Notes: a model not told the origin generated them from the sequence alone. DNA of 64,000 nt from Sphingobacteriales bacterium 44-61 (GCA_001898405.1 MKTW01000002.1:125719-189718), one strand, 5' to 3'. Positions 24,267 to 34,467 are shown, counted from the stretch's first letter. Numbers and translations: made by a program.

Positions 24267-26000
24267 ATGCGCCAACGCTACTTAACATTCATCTCCTTTT
24301 CGGTCCTTATTGCATGCAACAACAGTGACAGCAGCAAAGAAAACGGCTCAGCCAAAAAAGAACCGCAGGCTATCGGATGCTATAGTCCTAAAACAAATGA
24401 TAAGGACTGGTATACTTCAGGAAAAAAAGCGCCAAAACTTGAAGGTTTAAGTGGTATTGATTTTAAGATCACCACTTCCAGTAAAGAAGCACAGGAATAT
24501 TTTGCACAGGGAATGATGCTGGCCTATGGTTTTAACCATGCTGAAGCAGCAAGATCATTTTATGAAGCAACCCGTTTGGATTCCAACTGCGCCATGGCCT
24601 ACTGGGGCTTTGCCTATGTATTAGGGCCTAACTACAATGCAGGGATGGAAGAAGATAATTTCCAACGCGCTTACGAAGCGGCCACAAAAGCAAAATCGCT
24701 TGCTAAAAATTGTACGCCAAAGGAAATAGCGATGATTGAGGCATTGAGTACGCGGTATGCGGCACAGCCACCTGCCGACCGTCGTCCATTGGATATCGCT
24801 TATGCTGCCGCTATGAAAAAGGTATTTAACCAATATCCCTCAGATCCTGATATCGGCGCATTGTATGCCGAAGCGATGATGAACTTGCATCCCTGGGATC
24901 TGTACGACAAAAAAACAAAGGCGCTAAAGCCATGGACTCCGGAGCTGATGGCAACATTAGAGCACCTGATGAAGATCAATCCAAAACACCCTGGCGCACA
25001 TCATTTTTATATACATGCATTGGAAGCTTCTGCCACTCCTGAAAAAGCAATGGCCAGTGCAAACCTGCTGGAAACCCTGGTTCCCGGTTCCGGCCACCTG
25101 GTGCATATGCCTTCGCATATTTATATCAATACCGGCGATTACCATTTAGGTACGTTATCAAATATCAAGGCTGTAGAAATTGACAGCATTTACACCACAA
25201 CCTGCCATGCGCAAGGCGCCTACCCTCTTGGATATTATCCTCACAATTATCATTTCCTTGCTGCAACAGCCGCCCTTGAAGGCAATTCAAAACTGGCGTG
25301 GGATGCAGCAAAGAAATTACAGGAACATGTTTCAGCAGACATTATGCGCGAACCCGGATGGGGAACATTGCAACATTATTATACCATTCCATGGTATATA
25401 GCCGTAAAATTCTCCATGTGGGATACTATTGCATCTATTACTCCCCCCGCAAAAGACCTGGTATATCCCCGTGCGGTCTGGCATTATGCCAGGGGCATGG
25501 CCTACCTGGGAAAGAATAATTTACCCGCTGCACAAAAAGAAATGGACAGCCTGAGCACACTGGCTGCCGACACCACACTTCGCGACGTGACCATTTGGAA
25601 CATTAACACCACTGCAGATCTTGTACAGATCGCAACAAAAGTATTATCGGCCGGAATCGCAGTGAAACAGGGCCAATTCGATAAATCAGTTTCGCTATTG
25701 AAAGAAGCAATTGCTATGGAAGACGGCCTCAACTACAACGAACCGCCTGATTGGTTCTTCTCTATAAGGCATCATCTTGGCGCTGTATTGCTCAAAGCAG
25801 GGAAGTATGCTGAAGCAGAAAAAGTGTATGATCAGGACCTGAAGACCTGGCGCAGGAATGGCTGGGCATTGATAGGGTTGTATCATGCATTGGAGCAGCA
25901 GCATAAAAACAGCGAGGCAGAAAAAGCAAGATCAGCTTTTGAAGAAGCCTGGAAATATGCTGATGTAAAGATCCAGTCGTCATCAAGCATAGCAGAATAA
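24267..26000 (+). CDS. TPR-containing lipoprotein
   Basis: 577 residues. The leader MRQRYLTFISFSVLIAC carries a lipobox (LIAC). Helical repeat pairs follow from about residue 70 (FAQGMMLAYGFNHAEAARSF, CAMAYWGFAYVLGPNYNAGM). A conserved centre reads HPGAHHFYIHALEAS and HMPSHIYINTGDY, the mark of a widespread uncharacterised TPR family. More TPRs lie at the C-terminus (AEAEKVYDQDLKTWRRNGWA). The histidine-rich centre might bind metal, but no enzyme is proven for the family. It stands alone and converges on the LytTR gene with 12 bases between. Confidence 0.85.
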   Translation: MRQRYLTFISFSVLIACNNSDSSKENGSAKKEPQAIGCYSPKTNDKDWYTSGKKAPKLEGLSGIDFKITTSSKEAQEYFAQGMMLAYGFNHAEAARSFYEATRLDSNCAMAYWGFAYVLGPNYNAGMEEDNFQRAYEAATKAKSLAKNCTPKEIAMIEALSTRYAAQPPADRRPLDIAYAAAMKKVFNQYPSDPDIGALYAEAMMNLHPWDLYDKKTKALKPWTPELMATLEHLMKINPKHPGAHHFYIHALEASATPEKAMASANLLETLVPGSGHLVHMPSHIYINTGDYHLGTLSNIKAVEIDSIYTTTCHAQGAYPLGYYPHNYHFLAATAALEGNSKLAWDAAKKLQEHVSADIMREPGWGTLQHYYTIPWYIAVKFSMWDTIASITPPAKDLVYPRAVWHYARGMAYLGKNNLPAAQKEMDSLSTLAADTTLRDVTIWNINTTADLVQIATKVLSAGIAVKQGQFDKSVSLLKEAIAMEDGLNYNEPPDWFFSIRHHLGAVLLKAGKYAEAEKVYDQDLKTWRRNGWALIGLYHALEQQHKNSEAEKARSAFEEAWKYADVKIQSSSSIAE

Positions 26001-26012
26001 GAAGAGCAGCGA

Positions 26013-26738
26013 TTAAACGCTTAATAACTGTTTCACCACATGCCGGTAATTTTTACCTAAAGGCAATTCCTTTCCGTTTTTCAAACGGATCATATTCCCT
26101 TCTATGTAGTGAACAAATTTCTTGTGCAGGATATAGGATTTATGGATCCGTATAAACATATCTGCAGGTAATTGCTCTTCAAAACTGCTGAGGGTCCTGG
26201 GTGTAAGCAGGTACCGCTGCTCATCCCACACCTTTACGTAATTGCCCAGGCTTTCGAGATAATAGATCTGGTTCAACTGAAGCTGCACAAACCGCTTATC
26301 CGATTTAATATAGATATGTGCAGGTTCATTTTCCGTGGCAGCAGGAACCGGGGCAAAAGAAGTTCCGGCCTGGCTTTTCAGGGTATGCATGGCCAGCGCA
26401 CGGTTTGCTGCTTTCAGAAAACGGTCAAAACGGAAAGGTTTTAGCAGGTAATCACAAACATCGAGATCAAAACTTTCCAGGGCATGCTCTTCGTATGCTG
26501 AAGTGATGATCACCAGCGGGCGTTGCTGCAATGCCTTCAGAAAATCAAGGCCGCTAAGCTTGGGCATGCGGATATCGAGGAAAATAAGGTCTACCGTATT
26601 CCTGCTGAGAAACTCCATGGCTTCCGTGGCACGATAGCATTGGCCGCTTTTTTCCAGGAATGGAACATCCTCCATGTATTTTAAGATAATATCATGGGCC
26701 AAAGGTTCATCATCAACGATCAGGCAACGCAAACTCAT
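26013..26738 (-). CDS. LytTR-family response regulator
   Basis: 241 residues. The receiver domain has LIVDDEP, phospho-acceptor Asp in LIFLDIRMPKLSG (near 55) and the Lys in CDYLLKPF. The LytTR DNA-binding domain (about 140-238) has IYYLESLGNYVKVW and FIRIHKSYILHKKFVHYI. Its start overlaps the 3' end of the histidine kinase gene by 4 bases (ATGA), so the two are coupled. It probably controls the divergent ABC-transporter operon. Confidence 0.95.
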   Translation of the reverse strand: MSLRCLIVDDEPLAHDIILKYMEDVPFLEKSGQCYRATEAMEFLSRNTVDLIFLDIRMPKLSGLDFLKALQQRPLVIITSAYEEHALESFDLDVCDYLLKPFRFDRFLKAANRALAMHTLKSQAGTSFAPVPAATENEPAHIYIKSDKRFVQLQLNQIYYLESLGNYVKVWDEQRYLLTPRTLSSFEEQLPADMFIRIHKSYILHKKFVHYIEGNMIRLKNGKELPLGKNYRHVVKQLLSV

Positions 26739-28219
26739 GAAAGGTCTATTTGGAGTTCAGCTTTAAATGTATGATTTTTTATACCGGCTTTTAATAAATG
26801 CCTACCAGGGTACAGGAGTTCCAATCTTTTTTGCAGGTTGCTTAAACCGATCCCCCTCTCCTTTTCATTTTCTTTTTCAAAAGAATTCACACAACTGAAA
26901 AAGAGCTTTTTTTCTGTAGCTTTTAAATGCATATGCAGGAAAGCACTCTCCTCTGCCGGCTCTATTCCATGCTTGAATGCATTCTCCACAAAAACGATCA
27001 GCAACAATGGAGCGATCTCCTGCTGTTCGTTCTCTATCTCTTTTTCAAATAAGAGTTGCAGGGGCTTTCTTAGCCGCATCTGTTGAAGCTCCATAAAATC
27101 TTCGATATATTTCAATTCATCACTAAGCTTTACTTTTTCTTCCTTTCCTTTATAGATCACATAACGCATCAGTTCAGATAATTGCAGAATGCTATCAGGC
27201 GTTTTATGCGACTGTTGCAAGCTCAATGCATAAAGATTATTCAGGGTATTGAATAAAAAATGCGGATTGATCTGCTGTTTTAGCAAATCAAGTTCTGCCT
27301 GGGCCTTTTCTTTCTCCAGCGATATGATCTGGTTATTTTGCTTTGTCCATTGCTGCGACAGCAATACCGGAAGGCTAAGCAGTATGATGGCAATAGCTGC
27401 CACTGCATTTTCCATCACAAAAGGATTGGACGGGAAGATCGGCCCCATTAATTTTTTGATCGGGAGTGATGTCAATAATTGCGCTACTACGGGATACAGG
27501 ATCGCGACAATCGTCAGCATGCTCAGCAGGTAAACGATCAGTCCATATTGTTTCAACACTTTGGAAACAAGAAAACGGCTGTTGATCAGAAAGAATAAAT
27601 AGCCTGCCAGGTACATTACCAGGAACTGTATTGTAAGACTCGCAAAAATTCCAAAATGTTCGATGATCTTTGAAGGCAAAAACCGGAAAGCGATCAGCAG
27701 GTTGCCATTGCGGTTATAGAGAGGGTCATCTATACTGGATGCAGCCATTGCTGATAAAGCCACAGATATTATCACGATGCTGATCAATATAGCTTTCTCC
27801 AATCCAAATCCCTGTACCCACTTTGCTTTAACTATTTTCCTTCGATAATATGTATTGACGAGTAAAAGCAGTTCAAGCGGGATGATGCAGGTGGCACAGG
27901 CCACAAAAAGCCAGGAGGGCGGGTTCTCAAATTCAGCTTTGGAACAGAAATAAGTGATCAGAGGTACCAATACACCAAAAAACAGCAGCCAACACACAAA
28001 ATACTGCCTGCCCGTCAGCACCTGATTTAGCCTCTCTCTAAAACAGGCAAAACCGACGACCGGTACAAATACAATTCCCAGGACAGCCATTGTTCTAAAA
28101 AAGAGCGGCCAGTTGCCGGATGGCTCCTCCTGTGTATACCCGATAGCAATCCAAAGCCATAAGCCGGTAAAAAACCAGGCATCGCGTTGCCGCATCAGTT
28201 TATCAAAAAGCTTATTCAT
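26735..28219 (-). CDS. LytS/YehU-type sensor histidine kinase, polytopic
   Basis: About 494 residues from the ATG at 28219 (MNKLFDKLMRQRDAWFF). The frame is open to 28270 but the extra residues look unnatural. Eight or so hydrophobic segments fill residues 20-310. A coiled linker leads to the His_kinase domain with the phospho-acceptor His in QQINPHFLFNTLNNLYAL and the N box in LLIVFVENAFKHGIEP, then a G box IGLSNLQKRLELLYPG. The membrane part has no known ligand domain, so it may sense membrane or envelope state. It pairs with the LytTR regulator. Confidence 0.92.
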   Translation of the reverse strand: MNKLFDKLMRQRDAWFFTGLWLWIAIGYTQEEPSGNWPLFFRTMAVLGIVFVPVVGFACFRERLNQVLTGRQYFVCWLLFFGVLVPLITYFCSKAEFENPPSWLFVACATCIIPLELLLLVNTYYRRKIVKAKWVQGFGLEKAILISIVIISVALSAMAASSIDDPLYNRNGNLLIAFRFLPSKIIEHFGIFASLTIQFLVMYLAGYLFFLINSRFLVSKVLKQYGLIVYLLSMLTIVAILYPVVAQLLTSLPIKKLMGPIFPSNPFVMENAVAAIAIILLSLPVLLSQQWTKQNNQIISLEKEKAQAELDLLKQQINPHFLFNTLNNLYALSLQQSHKTPDSILQLSELMRYVIYKGKEEKVKLSDELKYIEDFMELQQMRLRKPLQLLFEKEIENEQQEIAPLLLIVFVENAFKHGIEPAEESAFLHMHLKATEKKLFFSCVNSFEKENEKERGIGLSNLQKRLELLYPGRHLLKAGIKNHTFKAELQIDLS

Positions 28220-28425
28220 GAAATGGAGAAACAAATGGTTAAAAAAACAGCTTCCTGCCTGCTTCTTCAAAAAAGAATGACGAACGTATCGGTTTTAAGG
28301 ATGTAGGTAAATGAAATAAAGATATAAGCAGGAATATCCATTGATCACCGTTTTCATTTCCTTTCTCATTAATAATTTATCGCCTTGTTGTGCGCCTCTA
28401 TTTTGCGCCCGAAAATAAATGATCT

Positions 28426-29328
28426 ATGCACACACTCGAAATTAAAAACCTTTGCAAAAGTTATACAAATGGGGTTAAAGCTCTCGATAATGTTTCCCTT
28501 ACTATATCCAATGGCATGTTTGGGCTGCTTGGGCCAAATGGTGCCGGCAAATCTTCCCTGATGCGCACGCTTGCCACACTGCAACAACCTGATAGCGGGC
28601 AGGTGCTTTTTTCAGGAATGGATATACTCCGGCATCCGCAGCAATTGCGGGGACAATTGGGATATCTGCCGCAGGATTTTGGTGTTTATCCAAAAATATC
28701 CGCCACACAATTGCTCGATCACCTGGCTATACTGAAAGGGATACTGGATAAAAAAGAAAGGAAAGAACAGGTAATGGCTTTGCTGCAGCAAACCAATCTT
28801 TACACAGACCGCAAAAGAGCGGTAAGCACATTTTCAGGCGGCATGCGTCAACGTTTCGGTATTGCCCAGGCTTTATTAGGAAATCCCAAGCTGATCATCG
28901 TGGATGAACCTACTGCCGGGCTCGATCCTCTGGAACGTAACCGCTTTCATGATCTGCTGAGCGAGATCGGCGAAAACGTGGTGGTATTGCTTTCCACCCA
29001 TATCGTGGAAGATGTGCATGATCTCTGTCCTGAAATGGCTGTGATGGCTTCAGGCAAAGTGATTTTGCAGGGCAAGCCTTCCCTACTTACAGAAAAGCTG
29101 AAAGGACTGGTTTGGCGCAAAACCATCTCCCGTAATGAGCTGGCACAGCACCAGGCAGAGTTTGATATTATATCCACCCGGCTCATTGGTGGTAAAGTGC
29201 AATTGCACGTATTGTCATCCATCAATCCCGGTACCGGGTTTGAACAATTCTACCCTGAACTGGAAGATGTATACTTCTCTGCTTTATTCGGAAGCCAGGC
29301 TTCCGGAAAAGGAGGTGCTGTATGCTAA
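28426..29328 (+). CDS. ABC transporter ATP-binding protein
   Basis: 300 residues. Walker A is GPNGAGKSS, the Q-loop is in YLPQDFGVYP, the signature is FSGGMRQR, Walker B is LIIVDEPTAGLDP, and the H-loop is STHIVED. The C-terminal tail of about 80 residues resembles those of ABC-2 type exporter ATPases. It overlaps the next gene by 7 bases (29322-29328), which shows coupled expression with the permease-peptidase fusion. A TATTTTGC sequence about 30 bases upstream is one base short of the -7 consensus. It is divergent from the LytS/LytTR pair. Confidence 0.95.
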   Translation: MHTLEIKNLCKSYTNGVKALDNVSLTISNGMFGLLGPNGAGKSSLMRTLATLQQPDSGQVLFSGMDILRHPQQLRGQLGYLPQDFGVYPKISATQLLDHLAILKGILDKKERKEQVMALLQQTNLYTDRKRAVSTFSGGMRQRFGIAQALLGNPKLIIVDEPTAGLDPLERNRFHDLLSEIGENVVVLLSTHIVEDVHDLCPEMAVMASGKVILQGKPSLLTEKLKGLVWRKTISRNELAQHQAEFDIISTRLIGGKVQLHVLSSINPGTGFEQFYPELEDVYFSALFGSQASGKGGAVC

Positions 29329-32300
29329 GTTCTTTATTGCGGTTCGAATTGAAATATCACTTCAGGCAAATAACCTTTAAGATAGCAGCGATCATATTTT
29401 TTTTGCTTGGAATGATAGCAACCCGGGGCGGATTTGGCAATGAAGTTTATAAGAACAGCCCGTATGCTATTACCAATATAACCGGCCTGCTCTCGCTCTG
29501 CTCCATTTTTGCCGCCACGTTGTTTTGCGCCAGTGTGGTATTAAGGGATAGCCATTATAAAATGGATGCTATCATTTACAGCACTTCTGTAAAACGGTTT
29601 CCCTATTTTATGACAAAATTATCCGGTTTATTCATAGCCGTATTCCTTATTCTTTGCTTTACTACAGCAGGAGTATTTATCGGCTCTTTTATGCTACCTG
29701 AAGATGAGCTGGGAAAAACTGTCATTTATTATTTTATACAGCCGCTATTAACCTTCGGGGTGCCAAATGTATTTCTTAGTTGCGCACTGATCTTTTGCGT
29801 TGGGTTACTCACAGACAATGCCCGGGCTGTATATGCTGCAGGTGTATTGCTGTTTGTGCTCTATTGGGTAGGGTCAGTACTGGGCAATTCTCCACTGCTG
29901 GCCACTTCATCCCTCAATCCCGATGGACCTGGCACGCTCTCCTTACTGGCAGATCCTTTTGGGCTTTCGGCATTCTTCAGTGAAACCCGCTCCTGGACGG
30001 TGGCGCAAAAGAATGCCCACCTGTTTGCACTGGATGGGACTTTTCTTTTGAACCGCTTATTGTGGGCGGGCTTTGCTCTAGTGCTATTGATCCTCAGCTA
30101 CCGGTTTTTCCGGTTTGAAGTAAAACTCCCTGCTGCAGGAAAAAACAAGCGCCCATTAAAAGCTGTTGCTGTAATTCCTTACAGAAGCATTGCTGTTGAT
30201 CCGCAGGGATTGGCTTATTACTGGAAGGCCTTCTGCTCACAGCTAAAACTGGAAACCATTTCTGTATTCAGGCATATCCCGTTCATGGTAATGATGACCC
30301 TGTGGATTTTCATGTATGCCATGGAAACAAAAGATACTTTATTTGGCGGCCCTTACAGCATCCGGTCTTATCCTTCCACTTCCCTGTTATTGCAGGAGCT
30401 TCGCTCTATAAAACCAGCCATGCTCCTGATCATATTTTATGCAGCCGAGCTGATCTGGCGCGAACGGACGGTGAATATGCAGGCGCTTGTATATGGCACT
30501 CCGGTAAAGAATGTTGTGCCCTGGGCAGCAAAAACAGCCGCATTAGGGATATTGATCGCTGCAATCATTACAGCCAATATCGGTATTGGTATAGGTTTAC
30601 AGCTAAGCAATGGATATACCCGGTTGGAGTTTCTGCGCTATGCAAGCCTCTATTATTACAGTGGTTTTCCGCTATTGCTCTTCGCCGTACTGGTTGTTTT
30701 CATTATGTCGCTTACTTCCAATAAATACCTGGGCATGCTGATCTGTTTGTTTATAACAGCCTTTCTCCTGTTCAGCCCGAGATTAGGGATAGATCATTAT
30801 CTGCTTCGCTATGCTTCAGTGCCCGAACTTCTGTACTCGGCAATGAATGGATTTGGCCATTATGCCAGGGCTTTTAATTGGTACATGCTTTACTGGTCAG
30901 GCCTGGCCCTGATACTCTCGCTTGCAACAATCGCGCTGTGGCAAAACAGCCGTCAGCTAAACCTCCGGCTGCGGCTGAGTGCGACAGGCAGCCAATGGGG
31001 AAAGCCGGGAAAACTATTTTTATTGGCTGGAATACTGATCTGGACAGGTGCCGGCAGTTGGGTCTATTACCAAACAAATATTATCGGCAGATACAAAAAC
31101 AAACTGGCACAGCAGGAATGGCAGTTGGAATATGAAAAAAAATATAAACAACTTGCAGATATTTATCAACCAGTGATCAAAGCCGTAAAAACAACAGTGG
31201 ACCTGTATCCAGATCAACAAATGTATACAGTGAAAGGGACTTATCGTTTAAGAAATGAATCATCTGCTCCAATCACAGCTCTCTGGTTAGGTACTGATCC
31301 GGAAGTTTCTTCCGCCAGTTTTACAGTTCCATCATCTAAAGAAGGTGTTCAGGATAAACACTTCAATGAACAACGGTATGATCTCACCACACCTCTCCTG
31401 CCCGGCAAGGAAATGGAGATCCGGTTTTCCCTGCAGGCAATCCGTTCAGGGTTTATGCCATTCAATAATGAACATTCAGTAGTTGAAAACGGCTCTTATA
31501 TCGAACTGGAGAAATATCTTCCTTTCCTGGGATATAACGACCGTTATGAATCAGATGACAAAACAGCCCGCAGGAAAAAAGGGTTACCTGAAACTCCTGC
31601 CCTGTCATCAGTTGATACCATTTATCACCTGGTAGATTATGAAACAATCATTTCTACTAAAGCAGATCAGCAAATAATAACAATCGGAGAATTGCAAAAA
31701 CAATGGAAGGATGGAGACCGTCATTATTTTCATTATAAAACAACGCAGCCTTCCAATTTCATGTTTGCATTCAGCTCAGCAAAATATGCCAGTATAAAAG
31801 AAGAATATAAGGGCATTGCATTGAATATTTATTACCAACCCGGGCAAACCTATAATCTTCCGGCCATTATGCAGGGAATGAAAGATGCACTGGATTATAA
31901 TACTGAACATTTCGGCCCATATCCATATAAGCAATTGGCCCTTGCCGAAATACCGCAGTACCGTGGTGCAGCCACCTCATATCCTGGTGCTATGTTCAGC
32001 GTAGAGAATATCAATTTCATGAGCAACTACAGCGATACCACTAAAGTGAACCAGGCTTATGCCATCACGGCACACGAGACCGCGCATCAATGGTGGGGAG
32101 CACGGTTTCAACCAGCCGCCGCCGCAGGTAATAAATTACTGACAGAATCATTGGCAAAATACATAGAAGACATCGTACTGGAACGCCGGTTCGGTAAAAT
32201 GTATCTGCGTAATTATCTGCAAACAGACAACAGGCTATATTCCATCCTGCGCAGCATGTATGAAGATGAAATGCCATTGGATTCTGCAACCGGTCAGCCA

Positions 32301-32855
32301 TTTGTGCATTACCAGAAAGGAAGTTTGGCTATGTATGCACTCAAGGAAAACCTGGGAGAAGAAAAACTGACCCATGCTTTACAAAGCCTTTGGACAAAAC
32401 ATGCTGCACCGGGCCCCAAAGCAAAACCGGAACACCTCAAGCAGGAGCTTTACAAGGATGCAAGCCCGGCTCAGGCAATATTGATCAATGAGCTGCTATC
32501 CAAAATGATTATCTGGTCAATGAAACTGTCCCTTATTGAATGCAAACAATTACCCGATGGCCGGTTTAGCCTGACTGTGCAGGTAAATATTGTCAAGAAT
32601 AACGGCAGGTATCATTCTTTCAAACCGTTGCCCATTGATGATGATATCACAATTGCCGTTTTTGAGCAGCAACCTGAAGACTGGGGCCGCTATACACAAC
32701 CTTTGCATTTACAAACCTATCATTTCACCAATGGTGAAACAAGGCTGACAATGATCGTGAACAAAAAACCGGCATCAGTGATAATCGACCCGTATGGATA
32801 TATGCCGGAAGAGACCCAGCAGGATAATATCATAACCATCAAAAGCAAGAAATAA
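29322..32855 (+). CDS. ABC-2 permease fused to an M1-family aminopeptidase domain
   Basis: 1177 residues. The N-terminal half (1-about 590) is an ABC permease with about 12 hydrophobic helices in two sets, the second beginning near IPFMVMMTLWIFMYAM. A further helix (LFLLAGILIWTGAGSWVYY) leads to a soluble C-terminal region of about 570 residues facing the periplasm. The region holds an M1-type zinc site: HETAHQWW at 918-925 with the third ligand Glu in LLTESLAKYIE, preceded by GAATSYPGAMFS, which stands where M1 enzymes have GAMEN. Transport and peptide trimming are thus joined in one chain. Such fusions recur in Bacteroidota but the substrate is unknown. Confidence 0.93.
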   Translation: MLSSLLRFELKYHFRQITFKIAAIIFFLLGMIATRGGFGNEVYKNSPYAITNITGLLSLCSIFAATLFCASVVLRDSHYKMDAIIYSTSVKRFPYFMTKLSGLFIAVFLILCFTTAGVFIGSFMLPEDELGKTVIYYFIQPLLTFGVPNVFLSCALIFCVGLLTDNARAVYAAGVLLFVLYWVGSVLGNSPLLATSSLNPDGPGTLSLLADPFGLSAFFSETRSWTVAQKNAHLFALDGTFLLNRLLWAGFALVLLILSYRFFRFEVKLPAAGKNKRPLKAVAVIPYRSIAVDPQGLAYYWKAFCSQLKLETISVFRHIPFMVMMTLWIFMYAMETKDTLFGGPYSIRSYPSTSLLLQELRSIKPAMLLIIFYAAELIWRERTVNMQALVYGTPVKNVVPWAAKTAALGILIAAIITANIGIGIGLQLSNGYTRLEFLRYASLYYYSGFPLLLFAVLVVFIMSLTSNKYLGMLICLFITAFLLFSPRLGIDHYLLRYASVPELLYSAMNGFGHYARAFNWYMLYWSGLALILSLATIALWQNSRQLNLRLRLSATGSQWGKPGKLFLLAGILIWTGAGSWVYYQTNIIGRYKNKLAQQEWQLEYEKKYKQLADIYQPVIKAVKTTVDLYPDQQMYTVKGTYRLRNESSAPITALWLGTDPEVSSASFTVPSSKEGVQDKHFNEQRYDLTTPLLPGKEMEIRFSLQAIRSGFMPFNNEHSVVENGSYIELEKYLPFLGYNDRYESDDKTARRKKGLPETPALSSVDTIYHLVDYETIISTKADQQIITIGELQKQWKDGDRHYFHYKTTQPSNFMFAFSSAKYASIKEEYKGIALNIYYQPGQTYNLPAIMQGMKDALDYNTEHFGPYPYKQLALAEIPQYRGAATSYPGAMFSVENINFMSNYSDTTKVNQAYAITAHETAHQWWGARFQPAAAAGNKLLTESLAKYIEDIVLERRFGKMYLRNYLQTDNRLYSILRSMYEDEMPLDSATGQPFVHYQKGSLAMYALKENLGEEKLTHALQSLWTKHAAPGPKAKPEHLKQELYKDASPAQAILINELLSKMIIWSMKLSLIECKQLPDGRFSLTVQVNIVKNNGRYHSFKPLPIDDDITIAVFEQQPEDWGRYTQPLHLQTYHFTNGETRLTMIVNKKPASVIIDPYGYMPEETQQDNIITIKSKK

Positions 32856-32868
32856 AGACATTAATAAC

Positions 32869-32906
32869 GATCATGAGCTGTCGACAATCACTGACAGCTC
32901 ATGATC
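32869..32906. terminator. Bidirectional hairpin between convergent genes
   Basis: GATCATGAGCTGTC (32869-32882) and its exact reverse complement (32893-32906) surround a 10-base loop; TTTGCTTT follows on the plus strand. It can end both the permease-peptidase transcript and the copper-cassette transcript. Confidence 0.75.
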
Positions 32907-32915
32907 TTTGCTTTA

Positions 32916-33836
32916 TCAGATAGCAATGCCAAGATGTATCATGCCCCTGTCCTTTCCTTTCACTTTCCCTTCACCCAAACGCTGTGCTAAAGGCGTTTGA
33001 AAATTGATACCTGCGCTTATTCTTCCCCATGAGAACTCCGTCCCTAAGGTTCCCATCAGTGAATACCCGCCGGTTTCCCACACCTGCACGTCTTTCACTT
33101 TCCAATCTTTTCCGGCCATTTCATATAAAGCACCTGCATTGGGCGTAATGCTTATTTTATCCCCGATAGTAAATCGATGGTAAGCCAGCGTATTTAAAGT
33201 GAATTTATTGCCGTACTGGTAATCATATTTGTTCCTGGTATTCATTTTGTAGCCGGCATTCATATTGAGTCCCGTTTGCCCCAGCCGGATATCATACATC
33301 AGGTGAGCAGAGAAATCAGTGCTGCCTGTCCCCAACTGGAAGGTGTTCTGGGATGACTGCTGGATATTCTTATCTTCCGGGTTATATTCTCCCGAAGGGA
33401 GTTTTATACCTGCACCTATCCAAAGGGATTGCACCAGTTTATTATTTCCATCGTTTGTATTCCGGTTCAGCAACTGATAATAACCGATAACAGTAATATC
33501 TCCCAGCCCCTGATCAGCCAGGTGTTCCTGCTGATTTTTTCTTTGTATAAAATTAAAAGGGACAAATGCTGTTATCCTGAATCTTGATCCAATATTGGTT
33601 GCTCCCCATAATTCTGTGATGCGATAGGTCTCTGTTGTGGTAAGATAGTTAACCGTTCCGCCCGCTCCCAGGTGATGCTGGAGACTGTTTTGCTGGTAGC
33701 GCAATCCAAAAAACCGTTTTCTGAATTGCGGAAGCAGTCCCAGATAAGAGCCTCCTGCGCCGCTTCCGCAGATATCACAAGCCAATGAAGGAACGGAAGC
33801 CAGCACGATCAACAGGCTGTAAATCTTTTTCATCAC
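32916..33836 (-). CDS. Outer-membrane beta-barrel-like protein with N-terminal CxxC, last gene of the MbnP/MbnH cassette
   Basis: 306 residues. A signal peptide (MMKKIYSLLIVLASVPSLA) is followed at once by CDICGSGAGGSYLGLLPQFR, so the mature protein begins with a CxxC pair (Cys20, Cys23). The remainder is made of alternating amphipathic strands (GLRYQQNSLQHHLG, ITVIGYYQLL, GAGIKLPSGEYNP, SAHLMYDIRLG, ISAGINFQTPL) typical of a small outer-membrane barrel and ends in a hydrophobic residue near the C-terminus. Barrel proteins with a CDICG start are, as I recall, found beside MbnP-type genes. It could pass metal or hold a redox site; no family function is established. It overlaps the DUF2911 gene by 4 bases. 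Confidence 0.8.
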   Translation of the reverse strand: MMKKIYSLLIVLASVPSLACDICGSGAGGSYLGLLPQFRKRFFGLRYQQNSLQHHLGAGGTVNYLTTTETYRITELWGATNIGSRFRITAFVPFNFIQRKNQQEHLADQGLGDITVIGYYQLLNRNTNDGNNKLVQSLWIGAGIKLPSGEYNPEDKNIQQSSQNTFQLGTGSTDFSAHLMYDIRLGQTGLNMNAGYKMNTRNKYDYQYGNKFTLNTLAYHRFTIGDKISITPNAGALYEMAGKDWKVKDVQVWETGGYSLMGTLGTEFSWGRISAGINFQTPLAQRLGEGKVKGKDRGMIHLGIAI

Positions 33837-34453
33837 TCTACAGTTTTAAAGGGTAAAGCAATACGAAGTTTTTCCCATTGCATGCTGATCTCACCAGCAT
33901 GGTCTCCTGTGGAGCTTACTGCATACGTAAGCCTTTGCACCACCGGATTTTCCTTAGGAGTTACTGCAACTCTAACCAGGTCTTCCTTTTCTGAATATTC
34001 ATCCGCCAGATGCTGCTCATACCGGCTATTGATAATAACTGTCCATTTTTCCTGACCCGGAATAGTGAATAGTGCATAGATGCCTTTGGGAATGGTTTTA
34101 TCTCCAATGATCACGGGCTTGCTGAATTGTACAGTAGTTGCTTTATGAGCCCCTGTTACCCACACTTTATCATAGGCAACCAATCCTCCCCAGATAATCC
34201 TGTTCTTCACACCCGGCGATCCATATTCGATATGAACATGCGTTCCGTTGATTGTAGCCATAGCTGTGCGATGCGGGCTGCTTTTCATTGTATCTTCCCT
34301 GATCAATCCATTATTCACACTATCGGCATAATTAGCACTCTCTGCACTGTTCATATGCCCTGCATGAGAGTTATCTGTACGGGATTGGTCTTTATTATTA
34401 TTGCAGCCGAATGCAAAAAGGATCAATGAAAGGGCCACTAATTTCGTTTTCAT
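33833..34453 (-). CDS. DUF2911 lipoprotein
   Basis: 206 residues. The lipobox is FAFGC at the end of a short signal. A linker with SHAGHMNSAE, possibly metal-binding, leads to the DUF2911 domain, seen in VHIEYGSPGVKNRIIWGGLV, VWVTGAHKATTVQFSKPV and GIYALFTIPGQEKWTVIIN. The domain is widespread in Bacteroidota and uncharacterised. The gene is coupled to the barrel gene by an ATGA overlap and lies 14 bases downstream of the di-heme peroxidase gene, so it belongs to the same transcript. Confidence 0.88.
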   Translation of the reverse strand: MKTKLVALSLILFAFGCNNNKDQSRTDNSHAGHMNSAESANYADSVNNGLIREDTMKSSPHRTAMATINGTHVHIEYGSPGVKNRIIWGGLVAYDKVWVTGAHKATTVQFSKPVIIGDKTIPKGIYALFTIPGQEKWTVIINSRYEQHLADEYSEKEDLVRVAVTPKENPVVQRLTYAVSSTGDHAGEISMQWEKLRIALPFKTVE

Positions 34454-34467
34454 AAATTTTTGTTTTT

